Below are positions 1 through 6,230 of a DNA stretch of 55,901 nt, one piece after another; position 1 is the stretch's first letter; each line of letters starts with the position of its first letter. The notes beneath the pieces are model-generated. The model saw only the letters and a list, made by a program, of their open reading frames with translations, did no database searches and had not been told where the DNA came from. The translations under genes were made by a program, and so were the position numbers. The DNA comes from Christensenellaceae bacterium (GTDB lineage: Bacteria > Bacillota > Clostridia > Christensenellales > CAG-138), in assembly GCA_031261085.1 (NCBI GenBank), contig JAISKB010000018.1, positions 78,409-134,309 on the forward strand. The letters are read 5' to 3'.

Positions 1-239
1 GTCTTTTGATACCTTTTAATGAGTTGCTCAGGCGTTATTTTGGCACGGCCTTGCCTGGCCTTCCAATGTTGCTTTACGGCTTGATTCTTATGGCTACAAT
101 TCAGTTCATGCCGCAGGGCGTGATACCGTTTATATCTGAAAAGTTGGAGCGGCGGAAGGCTGGGGAGCGAGCCCGCCTGCCAATAAACGGCCCGGAGCCG
201 GGCGCAGAAACAAAGGGGGAGGCCAACACAGATGAATGA
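1..239 (+). CDS. LivM-type branched-chain amino acid permease, C-terminal end (partial)
   Basis: The frame is already open at the first base (codons begin at base 3) and ends at 239. The visible 78 or so residues contain one hydrophobic segment (GLPMLLYGLILMATIQFMP) followed by a charged cytoplasmic tail. That is how LivM-type permeases of the branched-chain amino acid ABC importer end, just before livG. The stop overlaps livG by 8 bp, as expected for translational coupling. The identity rests mainly on the two following genes, because too little of the permease is visible for a motif. The start lies outside the window, and the TTG at base 6 should not be taken as a start. Confidence 0.7.
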   Translation, partial: LLIPFNELLRRYFGTALPGLPMLLYGLILMATIQFMPQGVIPFISEKLERRKAGERARLPINGPEPGAETKGEANTDE

Positions 240-975
240 GCGCGATATAGTACTTGAAGCGAAAAAAATAGAAAAACGCTTTGGCGGCCTCAAGGCTATA
301 GACGATTTTTCCCTGCACCTGTACAAGGGAGAAATCCTCGGTCTCATCGGGCCAAACGGCGCGGGCAAAACAACCATGTTCAATATCATCGCGGGTTCGT
401 TCCCGGCTACCCTTGGCGAGATTTATGTTGACGGAAAGCTTGTTAACAAGCCACAATCGCACCAAATGGCGCGGATGGGCGTGGCGAGGACCTACCAGAT
501 TGTCCGGCCGTTTTCTAACCTGACGGTATTGGAAAATACGATGGTGGGCGCGTTTTTAAACACCGGCAACACGGAAACCGCACGCAGGAAAGCCCGCGAG
601 ATACTGGCAATATTGAAGCTGGAGGGCAAGGCAGATATCCGCGGAAAGGATTTAACGCTGATAGACCTAAAGCGGATGGAGGTTGCCCGCGCGCTGGCAA
701 CGGAACCGCGCATACTTCTGCTCGACGAGGTGATAGCGGGCCTAAACCCCACAGGGAGAGATATGGTGATTGAGATGATCAGCGGCATACGCGAGACGAT
801 GGGGGTATCCATCATCATTATCGAGCATGTGATGAAGGCCGTGATGAAGCTTTGCGACCGCATCTATGTATTGAACCAGGGTAAGCTGATAGCGGAAGGC
901 GCGCCCTTGGAAATATCCTCAAATGAAGCGGTTATTCAATCGTATCTGGGGGTGAAAAAGCATGCTGAAAATTGA
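232..975 (+). CDS. livG: Branched-chain amino acid ABC transporter ATP-binding protein LivG
   Basis: This is one of the two ATPase subunits that drive import of leucine, isoleucine and valine at the cytoplasmic face of the membrane. The 247 residues are the normal LivG length. Walker A is GPNGAGKTT at 40-48, Walker B is ILLLDEV at 161-167 followed by the LivG-typical AGLNPTG, and the H-loop is His199. The ABC signature is atypical: the segment at 141-150 reads LTLIDLKRME where LivG usually has LSYGQQRRLE. The following VARAL is retained, so this is probably subfamily variation. The ATG at 232 is preceded by AAAGGGGGAGG and overlaps livM. The 3' end overlaps livF by 14 bp. Confidence 0.92.
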   Translation: MNERDIVLEAKKIEKRFGGLKAIDDFSLHLYKGEILGLIGPNGAGKTTMFNIIAGSFPATLGEIYVDGKLVNKPQSHQMARMGVARTYQIVRPFSNLTVLENTMVGAFLNTGNTETARRKAREILAILKLEGKADIRGKDLTLIDLKRMEVARALATEPRILLLDEVIAGLNPTGRDMVIEMISGIRETMGVSIIIIEHVMKAVMKLCDRIYVLNQGKLIAEGAPLEISSNEAVIQSYLGVKKHAEN

Positions 976-1666
976 AAACCTGCATGTAAAGTACGGTGCG
1001 TTCCAAGCGCTCCGAGGCATTTCGCTGGAGGTAAGCGAAGGGGAAATCGTGGCGCTGCTCGGTGGGAACGGTGCAGGGAAAACAACCACGATCAACACCA
1101 TTTCGGGCCTCAATGCGCCAAGCGAGGGCACCATTACATTTGAGGGCGTATCCATAGCCGATATTCCGGTGCACAAGCGGCCCGCGCTGGGGATCGTACA
1201 GGTTCCGGAGGGACGCAAGCTGTTTCCACAGCTTACGATTATGGAAAATTTGACCGTAGGGTCTTACCTGAAGCATACCAGGGAAAAGCGCAAGGAGAAC
1301 CTGGAGATGTGCTTTGAAATATTTCCGATATTGAGCGAGCGCAAAAACCAGCTTGCAGGCTCACTTTCGGGCGGCGAGCAGCAGATGTGCGCCATTGCGC
1401 GGGGGCTGATGCAGCAGCCCAAGCTCCTGATGCTGGACGAGCCTTCACTTGGGCTGGCGCCGGTCATTGTGGACGCCATGTTTGATGTGATTACAAAAAT
1501 TAACGCGCAGGGCGTTACGATATTGCTTGTGGAGCAAAACGTAATCGCATCGCTGGATATCGCAAGCCGGGGTTATGTCATAGAAACGGGAGAAAACGTG
1601 ATGAGCGGCACAACGGAGATGCTGCTGAACAACGAAGAGCTCAAACGGGCCTATTTGGGCATTTAG
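962..1666 (+). CDS. livF: Branched-chain amino acid ABC transporter ATP-binding protein LivF
   Basis: This is the second ATPase of the Liv importer and pairs with LivG. The 234 residues are normal. Walker A is GGNGAGKTT at 34-42, the signature LSGGEQQM at 135-142 is canonical, and Walker B is LLMLDEPSLGL at 155-165, followed by LLVEQN containing the LivF-type Q/E region. The gene starts inside the end of livG, so the two should be made in equal amounts. It is the last gene of the operon. No clear intrinsic terminator follows within 80 bp. Confidence 0.93.
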   Translation: MLKIENLHVKYGAFQALRGISLEVSEGEIVALLGGNGAGKTTTINTISGLNAPSEGTITFEGVSIADIPVHKRPALGIVQVPEGRKLFPQLTIMENLTVGSYLKHTREKRKENLEMCFEIFPILSERKNQLAGSLSGGEQQMCAIARGLMQQPKLLMLDEPSLGLAPVIVDAMFDVITKINAQGVTILLVEQNVIASLDIASRGYVIETGENVMSGTTEMLLNNEELKRAYLGI

Positions 1667-1748
1667 GATGTTTTAAGCACATGCCATACAGTATCAACAA
1701 GCGTTAGAAACAATGTGCAGAACGCGAAAAATGCCTGCGAATAAGGAA

Positions 1749-1832
1749 CAGCACCCTAAAAGTTAGACAGTAAGATAAACTGAATAACGAAAGGGGTGTT
1801 TTTCAATGACAAGAGGGATGCTGAACAAATGA
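1749..1832 (+). mobile_element. Possible insertion-sequence end (IS3-like scar)
   Basis: The stretch CAGCACCCTAAAAGTTAGAC resembles the terminal inverted repeats of IS3-group elements. It is followed by a strong ribosome binding site (AAAGGGGTG, about 1790-1798) and an ATG at 1806 that opens only eight codons before a stop. A good ribosome binding site in front of a dead reading frame is what a deleted transposase orfA would leave. No second end or transposase motif is visible. The rest of 1667-1987 holds no supportable gene. Confidence 0.3.
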
Positions 1833-1987
1833 ATTGGCGTTTTCTTAGATATCCGGGTACTTTCTTGTTATACATGTCGTTTGTGCGGTTTTGACACAGC
1901 TCATGCTTCGTGAACCACACTTTGGGAAAGTTCCTGCACTGCCTTGAAAAGTTAAAAAGGCTTGAACGTATCTATGGTTTTATGCAA

Positions 1988-2016
1988 TTGACTTGCTTTT
2001 TAACATGTGATATAAT
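1988..2016 (+). promoter_or_regulatory. Consensus sigma-A promoter for the tRNA cluster
   Basis: TTGACT at 1988-1993, a 17-bp spacer and a perfect TATAAT at 2011-2016. Transcription would start near 2023, about 110 bp before tRNA-Lys. It can serve all three downstream tRNA genes. Confidence 0.85.
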
Positions 2017-2133
2017 GCAGATCTATGGGGCGGAATCGGTAGAGATCAATGATTCGGCTATTGGATGATGGGGATTGGATTTAAAAAAATCCTGTATTTA
2101 CAAGAGAAACAGGAGATTGTTTATCGCCATCGT

Positions 2134-2209
2134 GACCCGTTAGCTCAGTCGGTAGAGCACTTGACTTTTAATCAAGGTGTCCGGAGTTCGAATCTCCGAC
2201 GGGTCACCA
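2134..2209 (+). tRNA. tRNA-Lys (anticodon TTT)
   Basis: The 76-nt cloverleaf has acceptor arms GACCCGT/ACGGGTC, the T-arm motif GTTCGAATC, and anticodon stem CTTGA/TCAAG around a CTTTTAA loop, giving anticodon TTT. The CCA is encoded. It is the first tRNA after the promoter at 1988. Confidence 0.97.
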
Positions 2210-2306
2210 TTTATCACCTGCAATGGACGGCCATTGCTTCCTCAAAAGCCGCAGGGCTTTTGGGGCTTTGTTGGACTCGCCGGGGCTGCCCCGGCTTTGC
2301 GTTTGC

Positions 2307-2388
<82 letters not shown>

Positions 2389-2391
<3 letters not shown>

Positions 2392-2546
2392 ACCTTATTT
2401 GCGTTTGTATCTTGCGATAGCAAGTCAAACGCATCGGGAGTGCAGGGCATTTTTTTAAAGCGTCCTGCCAACCTTATTTGCGTTTACATCTTGCGACAGC
2501 AAGTTAAACGCATCAGGAGTGAGGGCATCTTTTTTTAAGCGCCCTG
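2389..2546 (+). repeat. Tandem 79-bp repeat, two copies, each with two hairpins
   Basis: Copy 1 (2389-2467) and copy 2 (2468-2546) both begin CCAACCTTATTTGCGTTT and are nearly identical. Each holds a hairpin with arms GCGTTTG/CAAACGC enclosing an inner stem CTTGC/GCAAG. A second hairpin follows, GCAGGGC/GCGTCCTGC in copy 1 and AGGGC/GCCCT in copy 2, with a T-rich loop. The unit begins at the encoded CCA of tRNA-Leu. The repeat lies in the tRNA transcript between Leu and Gly. The function is unknown; tRNA processing or pausing signals are possible. Confidence 0.8.
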
Positions 2547-2554
2547 CCACTCCT

Positions 2555-2582
2555 GCGAAGGGTGAAGCTCCCTTCGCTTTTT
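2555..2582 (+). terminator. Intrinsic terminator between tRNA-Leu and tRNA-Gly
   Basis: A perfect 8-bp stem GCGAAGGG/CCCTTCGC (2555-2562 and 2570-2577) with a 7-nt loop is followed by TTTTT. It ends 10 bp before tRNA-Gly, which therefore depends on read-through or on a promoter not seen. Confidence 0.75.
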
Positions 2583-2592
2583 CATTCGATTT

Positions 2593-2666
2593 GCGGGTAT
2601 AGTGTAGTGGTAACACATTAGCCTTCCAAGCTGAGATCGTGGGTTCGAACCCCATTACCCGCTCCA
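2593..2666 (+). tRNA. tRNA-Gly (anticodon TCC), integration target
   Basis: The 74-nt cloverleaf has acceptor arms GCGGGTA/TACCCGC. The anticodon stem TTAGC/GCTGA encloses CTTCCAA, giving anticodon TCC, and the CCA is encoded. The last 26 nt plus five following A's recur at 4983-5013. The gene is therefore the intact side of a tRNA-targeted integration, and its own terminator now sits 2.3 kb away at 5015. Confidence 0.96.
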
Positions 2667-2671
2667 AAAAA
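2641..2671 (+). repeat. attL-like 31-bp direct repeat (tRNA-Gly side)
   Basis: This copy runs from the T-arm of tRNA-Gly through CCA plus five A's. It is identical to 4983-5013 over 31 bp and diverges immediately on both sides. Confidence 0.85.
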
Positions 2672-2713
2672 TAGCCTAGAACTCTAGTGGTTTCAGGCTT
2701 TTGTTTTAAGTAA

Positions 2714-2732
2714 GTACACGATTAGGTACACG
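2714..2732 (+). repeat. Left arm-type repeat pair
   Basis: GTACACG occurs at 2714-2720 and 2726-2732, 12 bp apart, 43 bp inside the left att repeat. The same arrangement recurs at the right end (4850-4868). Paired, phased direct repeats near att sites are the layout of arm-type binding sites of tyrosine integrases. The role is inferred. Confidence 0.5.
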
Positions 2733-2814
2733 TTTTATGGCAAATCACCGGGAATGATTGCGCTAAATGCTTGCTGGGCATAGGCAGCCGCTTGCAGGAA
2801 TACAGTTTTGTCAA
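2722..2814 (-). pseudogene. Leftward 30-codon frame, possible integrase vestige
   Basis: A TTG start at 2814 follows a strong ribosome binding site (GGAAAGGAGAG, 2831-2821) at 6-nt spacing and lies 110 bp downstream of a consensus leftward promoter. The frame gives 30 residues beginning MTKLYSCK and ends inside the left arm repeats, where the 3' end of an integrase gene would normally lie. No family motif remains. It could be an internally deleted integrase or an unrelated short peptide. The rest of 2667-3002 shows no other gene. Confidence 0.35.
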
Positions 2815-2908
2815 TTTAATCTCTCCTTTCCAAAGTCGCATATTGCGCATTGTTACGTTTTGTGTTAATCTGATTTCATCAGTAATCGGATTCTTAATTT
2901 CTCTGCTT

Positions 2909-2952
2909 TACTCTGTTAGGTGCATATTATCAGAGTAAAACAGAGTTGTCAA
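2909..2952 (-). promoter_or_regulatory. Leftward consensus promoter overlapped by operator-like repeats
   Basis: On the minus strand, TTGACA (2952-2947), 17 bp, and TAATAT (2929-2924) form a near-perfect sigma-A promoter. An inverted repeat TACTCTG/CAGAGTA lies at 2909-2915 and 2931-2937, and further CTCTG/CAGAG half-sites lie at 2901, 2941 and 2970. The sites overlap the spacer and the -10 flank, so a bound XRE repressor from the adjacent genes would block leftward transcription. Confidence 0.65.
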
Positions 2953-3002
2953 CAGAAATCTTCGTTTTGCTCTGATGAATTTATATTTAGGGGTGGATTT
3001 GG

Positions 3003-3332
3003 TTGTTTTACGAAAAATATAAGGAGTTATGTGCTGAAAAAGGAGTTTCCGTGTCTCGTGCGGCAGAGGATATGGGAATTGCAACTTCTCGTGTTGTAGA
3101 CTGGAAAGCAGGCGCAATTCCGCGCAATTCCACGCTTTTAAAAATATCTAATTACTTCAATGTTTCAATTTCAGTTTTTTCAGACATAGAAAAAGCAACC
3201 GAACGTACATCCGATTCAATAGCTGACGATATAAAGTTTGCCTTATTTGGCGGCGATAAGACAATCACCGATGCCCAATATGATGAGGTTAAGAGATTTG
3301 CCCAATTTGTGAGGGAACGTGATAAAGAGTGA
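3003..3332 (+). CDS. XRE-family helix-turn-helix regulator
   Basis: This 109-residue protein is a probable phage-type repressor. Residues 2-55 form a Cro/CI-type helix-turn-helix (VSVSRAAEDMGIATSRVVDWKAG), followed by a linker. The last 35 residues, from DDIKFALF to the end, are nearly the same as in the neighbouring regulator at 3400. The start is TTG at 3003, chosen because AGGGGTGG lies 5 bp upstream and because the paralogue also begins MFY. The upstream region carries CTCTG/CAGAG repeats suited to autoregulation. Its target beyond the element is unknown. Confidence 0.8.
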   Translation: MFYEKYKELCAEKGVSVSRAAEDMGIATSRVVDWKAGAIPRNSTLLKISNYFNVSISVFSDIEKATERTSDSIADDIKFALFGGDKTITDAQYDEVKRFAQFVRERDKE

Positions 3333-3399
3333 CCATATGCGGTAACAAATGTGACATATCAAACTGTTTTATGAAGTTATGCAAAATCGGGGCAAAGTG

Positions 3400-3918
3400 A
3401 TGTTTTATAATGTTTTTTTAGATTTGTGCATTAAAAAAGGCGTTACGCCATCAAAGGTTACGGAAGAGATAGGCGTAAGCCGAAGGGCAGCAACTGGATG
3501 GAAAGATGGGGCAATGCCTCACGATATTACGCTGCAAAAATTAGCTAAATATTTTGGAGTATCTGCTTCATACTTTTTGGGAGAGAAATCTAGTGCTGAC
3601 ATAAAAGGCGCAATAAAACTACTTGCAAAGAGCAGGGGAATGGGGCTTCCAAGGCTTGAGGAAGAACTCGGTTTTGGAAACGGTACAATTATAAAATTGG
3701 GGAAATCTTCGCCATCTGCGGATAAGTTGCAGAAAGTGGCTGATTATTTCGGTGTAAGTGTGGACTATATCTTAGGCCGTGAACAGCCTGAAAACACCGA
3801 ATTGTCCGATGATAATATAAAATTTGCTCTATTTAATGGAGATAAGACGATTACTGATGCCCAGTATGACGAGGTTAAAAGGTTTGCACAGTTTGTCAAG
3901 GAGCGTGATAGAGAGTGA
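3400..3918 (+). CDS. XRE-family regulator with two helix-turn-helix domains
   Basis: The protein has 172 residues from the ATG at 3400. An upstream in-frame ATG at 3379 exists, but the paralogue at 3003 aligns from MFY. Residues 1-62 form one XRE domain (ends FGVSASYFLG). Residues 70-125 form a second, more degenerate one (ends FGVSVDYILG). The tail from DNIKFALF onward matches the regulator at 3003. Two DNA-binding units in one chain suggest recognition of spaced half-sites, perhaps the CTCTG repeats upstream. The last 4 bp overlap the peptidase gene, which implies a shared transcript with the ImmA-like protein that could cleave it. Confidence 0.78.
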   Translation: MFYNVFLDLCIKKGVTPSKVTEEIGVSRRAATGWKDGAMPHDITLQKLAKYFGVSASYFLGEKSSADIKGAIKLLAKSRGMGLPRLEEELGFGNGTIIKLGKSSPSADKLQKVADYFGVSVDYILGREQPENTELSDDNIKFALFNGDKTITDAQYDEVKRFAQFVKERDRE

Positions 3919-4325
3919 CTGCCGAAGAATTGCTGGAGTTAGCATCTAAAAAAGGGCATAGCGTATTGCGTTTCGATTTGCCGGAGAATAAGTCCTTGTC
4001 CGTAGAAGATGGCAATTGCTTTATTGGGTTAGATTTTCGGCTGGGATATGCCGAGGAAAAAGAGTGCTTGGCGCACGAGCTTGGCCATTGCGAATATGGG
4101 GGATTCTATAATCACTATTCGGGGCTTGATGTCAGGGAAAAGGCAGAACGTCGGGCGAATAAATGGGCATTTCTACACCTTGCGCCGGTTGGGAAAATAA
4201 TGCAGGTGGTTCAAAACGGGATAAATGACACTTGGGAGCTGGCAGAGTGCCTTGAAACAACGGACGGCTTTACAAGCATGGCATTGCAGTTTTATCAGGA
4301 TGCGGGAATAGTATTTGATAAATAG
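3915..4325 (+). CDS. ImmA/IrrE-type metallopeptidase
   Basis: The protein has 136 residues with the zinc-peptidase motif HELGH at 54-58 inside ECLAHELGHCEYGGFYN, as in ImmA of ICEBs1 and IrrE relatives. In those systems the peptidase cleaves the linked XRE repressor and induces the element. GTG at 3915 overlaps the TGA of the upstream XRE gene, and AAGGAG lies 11 nt before it. The likely substrates are the XRE proteins at 3003 and 3400; this is inferred from gene order and the family. The gene is short compared with ImmA proteins that carry extra C-terminal domains. Confidence 0.85.
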   Translation: MTAEELLELASKKGHSVLRFDLPENKSLSVEDGNCFIGLDFRLGYAEEKECLAHELGHCEYGGFYNHYSGLDVREKAERRANKWAFLHLAPVGKIMQVVQNGINDTWELAECLETTDGFTSMALQFYQDAGIVFDK

Positions 4326-4336
4326 CGAGGGAAAGT

Positions 4337-4450
4337 ATGGGTAAAGTTGGCGCGAAGCGAACCGGGCTTGTCTTGGCTACCTTGTTTTGGGTTACCTTGA
4401 TATTCTTTTTAAAAAACAGCATTTCCGCTTTGTCAGCTATATTGATATAA
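4337..4450 (+). CDS. Possible 37-residue membrane peptide
   Basis: The ATG at 4337 follows GAGGGAAAG closely and opens a 37-codon frame. The product has a basic N-terminus (MGKVGAKR) and then an almost entirely hydrophobic stretch (about residues 10-25) interrupted by one Lys, with a second hydrophobic tail. Such single-pass peptides occur as phage exclusion proteins and as type I toxins. Neither is proven here. It sits between the ImmA-type peptidase and the last XRE gene in the same direction, with short gaps on both sides. Confidence 0.45.
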   Translation: MGKVGAKRTGLVLATLFWVTLIFFLKNSISALSAILI

Positions 4451-4465
4451 TCTAGGAGTAATATA

Positions 4466-4819
4466 ATGATGAATAATTTAAAATTATTGAGAACAAAATC
4501 AGGAATGAAGCAAATAGAATTAGCAAACATGTTGGGAATTGCCCAAAGTACTTTATCGGGATGGGAGACAAGTAAGTTTGAAATAGATACATCTAGCTTA
4601 GAAAAGCTATCACATTTATTTCAGGTATCAGTAGGATATATTTTAGGATTAGAATCAGCTCCATTCACCGTAAGTTCTGATAACTTACTAGGGAATGAGC
4701 AGCAAAAAGAAAACTCCGAGCTGCTCGATGCCGAACTTGCTAATCTTTTACAGGCGCTTCCCCCTGAATACATAGGTCGGGTAAAGGATTTTATGAAAGG
4801 GATTTTAGCATCAAGATAA
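4466..4819 (+). CDS. XRE-family helix-turn-helix regulator
   Basis: The protein has 117 residues. Residues 4-60 form a well-conserved Cro/CI helix-turn-helix (MKQIELANMLGIAQSTLSGWETSK, with FQVSVGYILG at the end). The C-terminal 50 residues are polar and probably helical, with no peptidase motif. The start at 4466 follows TAGGAG at 4452-4457; the second ATG at 4469 is equally possible. Base composition is AT-rich like the rest of the element. It is distinct in sequence from the two regulators upstream and could be the element's Cro-like or CI-like partner. Confidence 0.82.
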   Translation: MMNNLKLLRTKSGMKQIELANMLGIAQSTLSGWETSKFEIDTSSLEKLSHLFQVSVGYILGLESAPFTVSSDNLLGNEQQKENSELLDAELANLLQALPPEYIGRVKDFMKGILASR

Positions 4820-4849
4820 AATGAAAGCATCGAGGTGGATCCGCGAAAA

Positions 4850-4868
4850 GTACACGAAAAAGTACCCG
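4850..4868 (+). repeat. Right arm-type repeat pair
   Basis: GTACACG at 4850-4856 and GTACCCG at 4862-4868 have the same 12-bp spacing and strand as the pair at 2714-2732. They lie 114 bp inside the right att repeat. Confidence 0.45.
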
Positions 4869-4982
4869 ATTGATATTTTAGGCACGAAAATGCGGCATTG
4901 CTTGCAATACAAAATTCGTAGAGAACACCTGCGATTATTGGCAATTCAAAACCTAGGCTTTATGATAAAACAAGGCAAAACA

Positions 4983-5013
4983 GGGTTCGAACCCCATTAC
5001 CCGCTCCAAAAAA
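4983..5013 (+). repeat. attR-like 31-bp direct repeat
   Basis: This is an exact copy of 2641-2671, the 3' end of tRNA-Gly plus five A's, with no tRNA 5' half in front of it. It is followed at once by the terminator that the tRNA presumably used before the insertion. Confidence 0.85.
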
Positions 5014-5014
5014 C

Positions 5015-5036
5015 AGGCCCCTCGGGGTCTTTTTTT
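5015..5036 (+). terminator. Intrinsic terminator displaced from tRNA-Gly
   Basis: Stem AGGCCC/GGGTCT (5015-5020 and 5025-5030) with a CTCG tetraloop, followed by seven T's. It lies 2 bp after the right att repeat, so before the insertion it would have lain just after tRNA-Gly. Confidence 0.8.
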
Positions 5037-5067
5037 GAACGAAAACACCAACTAAAGGAGTTCTTCC

Positions 5068-5239
5068 ATGCGATACTATATCGTCGATGCTTTTGCATCA
5101 AAAAACGATGGTAGCCCGGCAGCTATCTAAGCGCGGCGGCATCTTGTGTTGTGAGGATTGCGGCGAACGCGTAAAAATTTCAGGCTAGGCAAAATTGTAC
5201 TTGTCGGACGAGCTGCATATACCCGGCGTCAAGGCTTAA
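5068..5239 (+). pseudogene. PhzF-family epimerase/isomerase, internally deleted remnant
   Basis: AAAGGAG and the ATG at 5068 open MRYYIVDAFASKNDGSPAAI, the start of a PhzF-type protein, which then stops. Shifted by one frame, from 5132, comes RGGILCCEDCGERVKISG, an in-frame TAG where a Lys codon is expected, then AKLYLSDELHI to a TAA at 5239. That is the conserved C-terminus of PhzF proteins. Only about 55 of the usual 260-300 residues remain, so a large internal deletion, a frameshift and a stop mutation have occurred. It is not functional. Confidence 0.75.
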
Positions 5240-5263
5240 CTTAGGCTATCGTGCCGCTTTGCC

Positions 5264-5295
5264 AAAAAGCAGGCCGCGCATTGCACAGCCTGCTT
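5264..5295 (-). terminator. Terminator of the padR-DUF2812 operon
   Basis: An 8-bp stem AAGCAGGC/GCCTGCTT (5267-5274 and 5288-5295) on the minus strand continues into a run of five T's. It lies 20 bp beyond the DUF2812 stop. Confidence 0.65.
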
Positions 5296-5314
5296 CTTCT
5301 GCTTCACTCAAGTT

Positions 5315-5872
5315 TTACTCGAAAATGCTTCGCTCCTGCTTTAGCTTGCGCAGCTTTTTGCGCATGGGGCGGCCGATAGAAAGTAGCAATACCCCCAGCG
5401 CCGCCAGCAGGCAGGCGGCGCCCAGCGGCGCAAAGCCCAGGTGCGCATTCCCTGTGCGAAGCGCGGTGAGCCAAATCGAAAGCTCCATCAGCGCAATCAG
5501 GAACTCCACTATGGCCGCCCCGCTGAAAAGGAAGTTCACCCGCCGGTAGTGGCGCATGCGGGAGGCGGCATCGCTAAACAGGTCAAACGGGCCATCCGCC
5601 GCTTTTTTGCGCAGGTATACCCAGCGCATATAATAGGCCACTATGTCTATGCCGCTTTCTTCTAAAAATTCCAGATAATTGCGGCTTTCGGCGTGCGTGG
5701 GCGCATGCTCCAGCAGCTCGATGCGGTAGATGTATGCGCCCGGCGTGCCCTCCTCAAACGCATAGCGGCACCAGGAATAATCCGTTAGCAGCAGCCCTTT
5801 TGCGGCCATGCCGTTGAGCCAGGCCTCCTCTTTTTCGTAATCATAATATGCCTTGCGAATAATCTGCTTCAT
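5315..5872 (-). CDS. DUF2812 membrane protein
   Basis: The protein has 185 residues. The N-terminal cytoplasmic half (about 1-108) carries the DUF2812 pattern (YDYEKEEAWLNGMAAKGLLL; YRIELLEHA). Two membrane helices follow (about 113-135 and 144-166) and then a basic tail. DUF2812 proteins are typically encoded beside a PadR regulator, and here the start codon overlaps the padR stop in an ATGA. The pair probably forms an autoregulated membrane-stress or efflux module, but the biochemical role of the family is not established. Confidence 0.8.
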   Translation of the reverse strand: MKQIIRKAYYDYEKEEAWLNGMAAKGLLLTDYSWCRYAFEEGTPGAYIYRIELLEHAPTHAESRNYLEFLEESGIDIVAYYMRWVYLRKKAADGPFDLFSDAASRMRHYRRVNFLFSGAAIVEFLIALMELSIWLTALRTGNAHLGFAPLGAACLLAALGVLLLSIGRPMRKKLRKLKQERSIFE

Positions 5873-6192
5873 ATGCTTTCTGCCTCCGTTATATGCTGTC
5901 CGTTTTTTATAAGCTCCCGCAGCCGCACCAGCTCCGCCTCTACCGCCGCCTTGCCCTGCGCCGTGATGCGGTACTCCTTCTTGCGCCCAGCGCTTTGGCC
6001 CGGCAGGCTTTCGATCCAGCGCTTTTCCAGCAGCGTGTTCAGCGCGCCATACAGCGTGCCAGGGCCTAGGTTGACGCGACTTCCACTGAGCGCCGATATG
6101 TTTTGCATAATGGCGTAGCCGTGCCGGGGCTGATAGAGCGAGAGCAGTATGTAGTACACACCCTCGGTCAGCGCGGCGTGATCCAAATCCAT
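5869..6192 (-). CDS. PadR-family transcriptional repressor
   Basis: The protein has 107 residues from the ATG at 6192, chosen over longer frames because AAGGGGGA lies 7 bp upstream. It is a winged-helix repressor with HGYAIMQ and the GPGTLYGAL recognition segment at about 41-49, followed by a C-terminal dimerisation helix. It is the first gene of a two-gene operon with DUF2812. A perfect inverted repeat overlies its promoter, so it probably represses itself until an unknown ligand binds. Confidence 0.88.
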   Translation of the reverse strand: MDLDHAALTEGVYYILLSLYQPRHGYAIMQNISALSGSRVNLGPGTLYGALNTLLEKRWIESLPGQSAGRKKEYRITAQGKAAVEAELVRLRELIKNGQHITEAESI

Positions 6193-6230
6193 AGCGAATT
6201 CCCCCTTAAAACATTTTATTACGTTTAACG

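Larger units (their letters stand above)
2641..5013 (+). mobile_element. Small integrase-less element integrated in tRNA-Gly
   Basis: A 2.37 kb AT-rich segment is bounded by the 31-bp direct repeat that duplicates the tRNA-Gly 3' end. It carries three XRE regulators, an ImmA-type peptidase, a possible small membrane peptide, a leftward consensus promoter with a 30-codon frame, and paired GTACACG repeats near both ends. No integrase, excisionase or structural phage gene is present. It may be a deletion remnant of a prophage or integrative element, or a satellite moved by an integrase supplied in trans. Confidence 0.8.
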
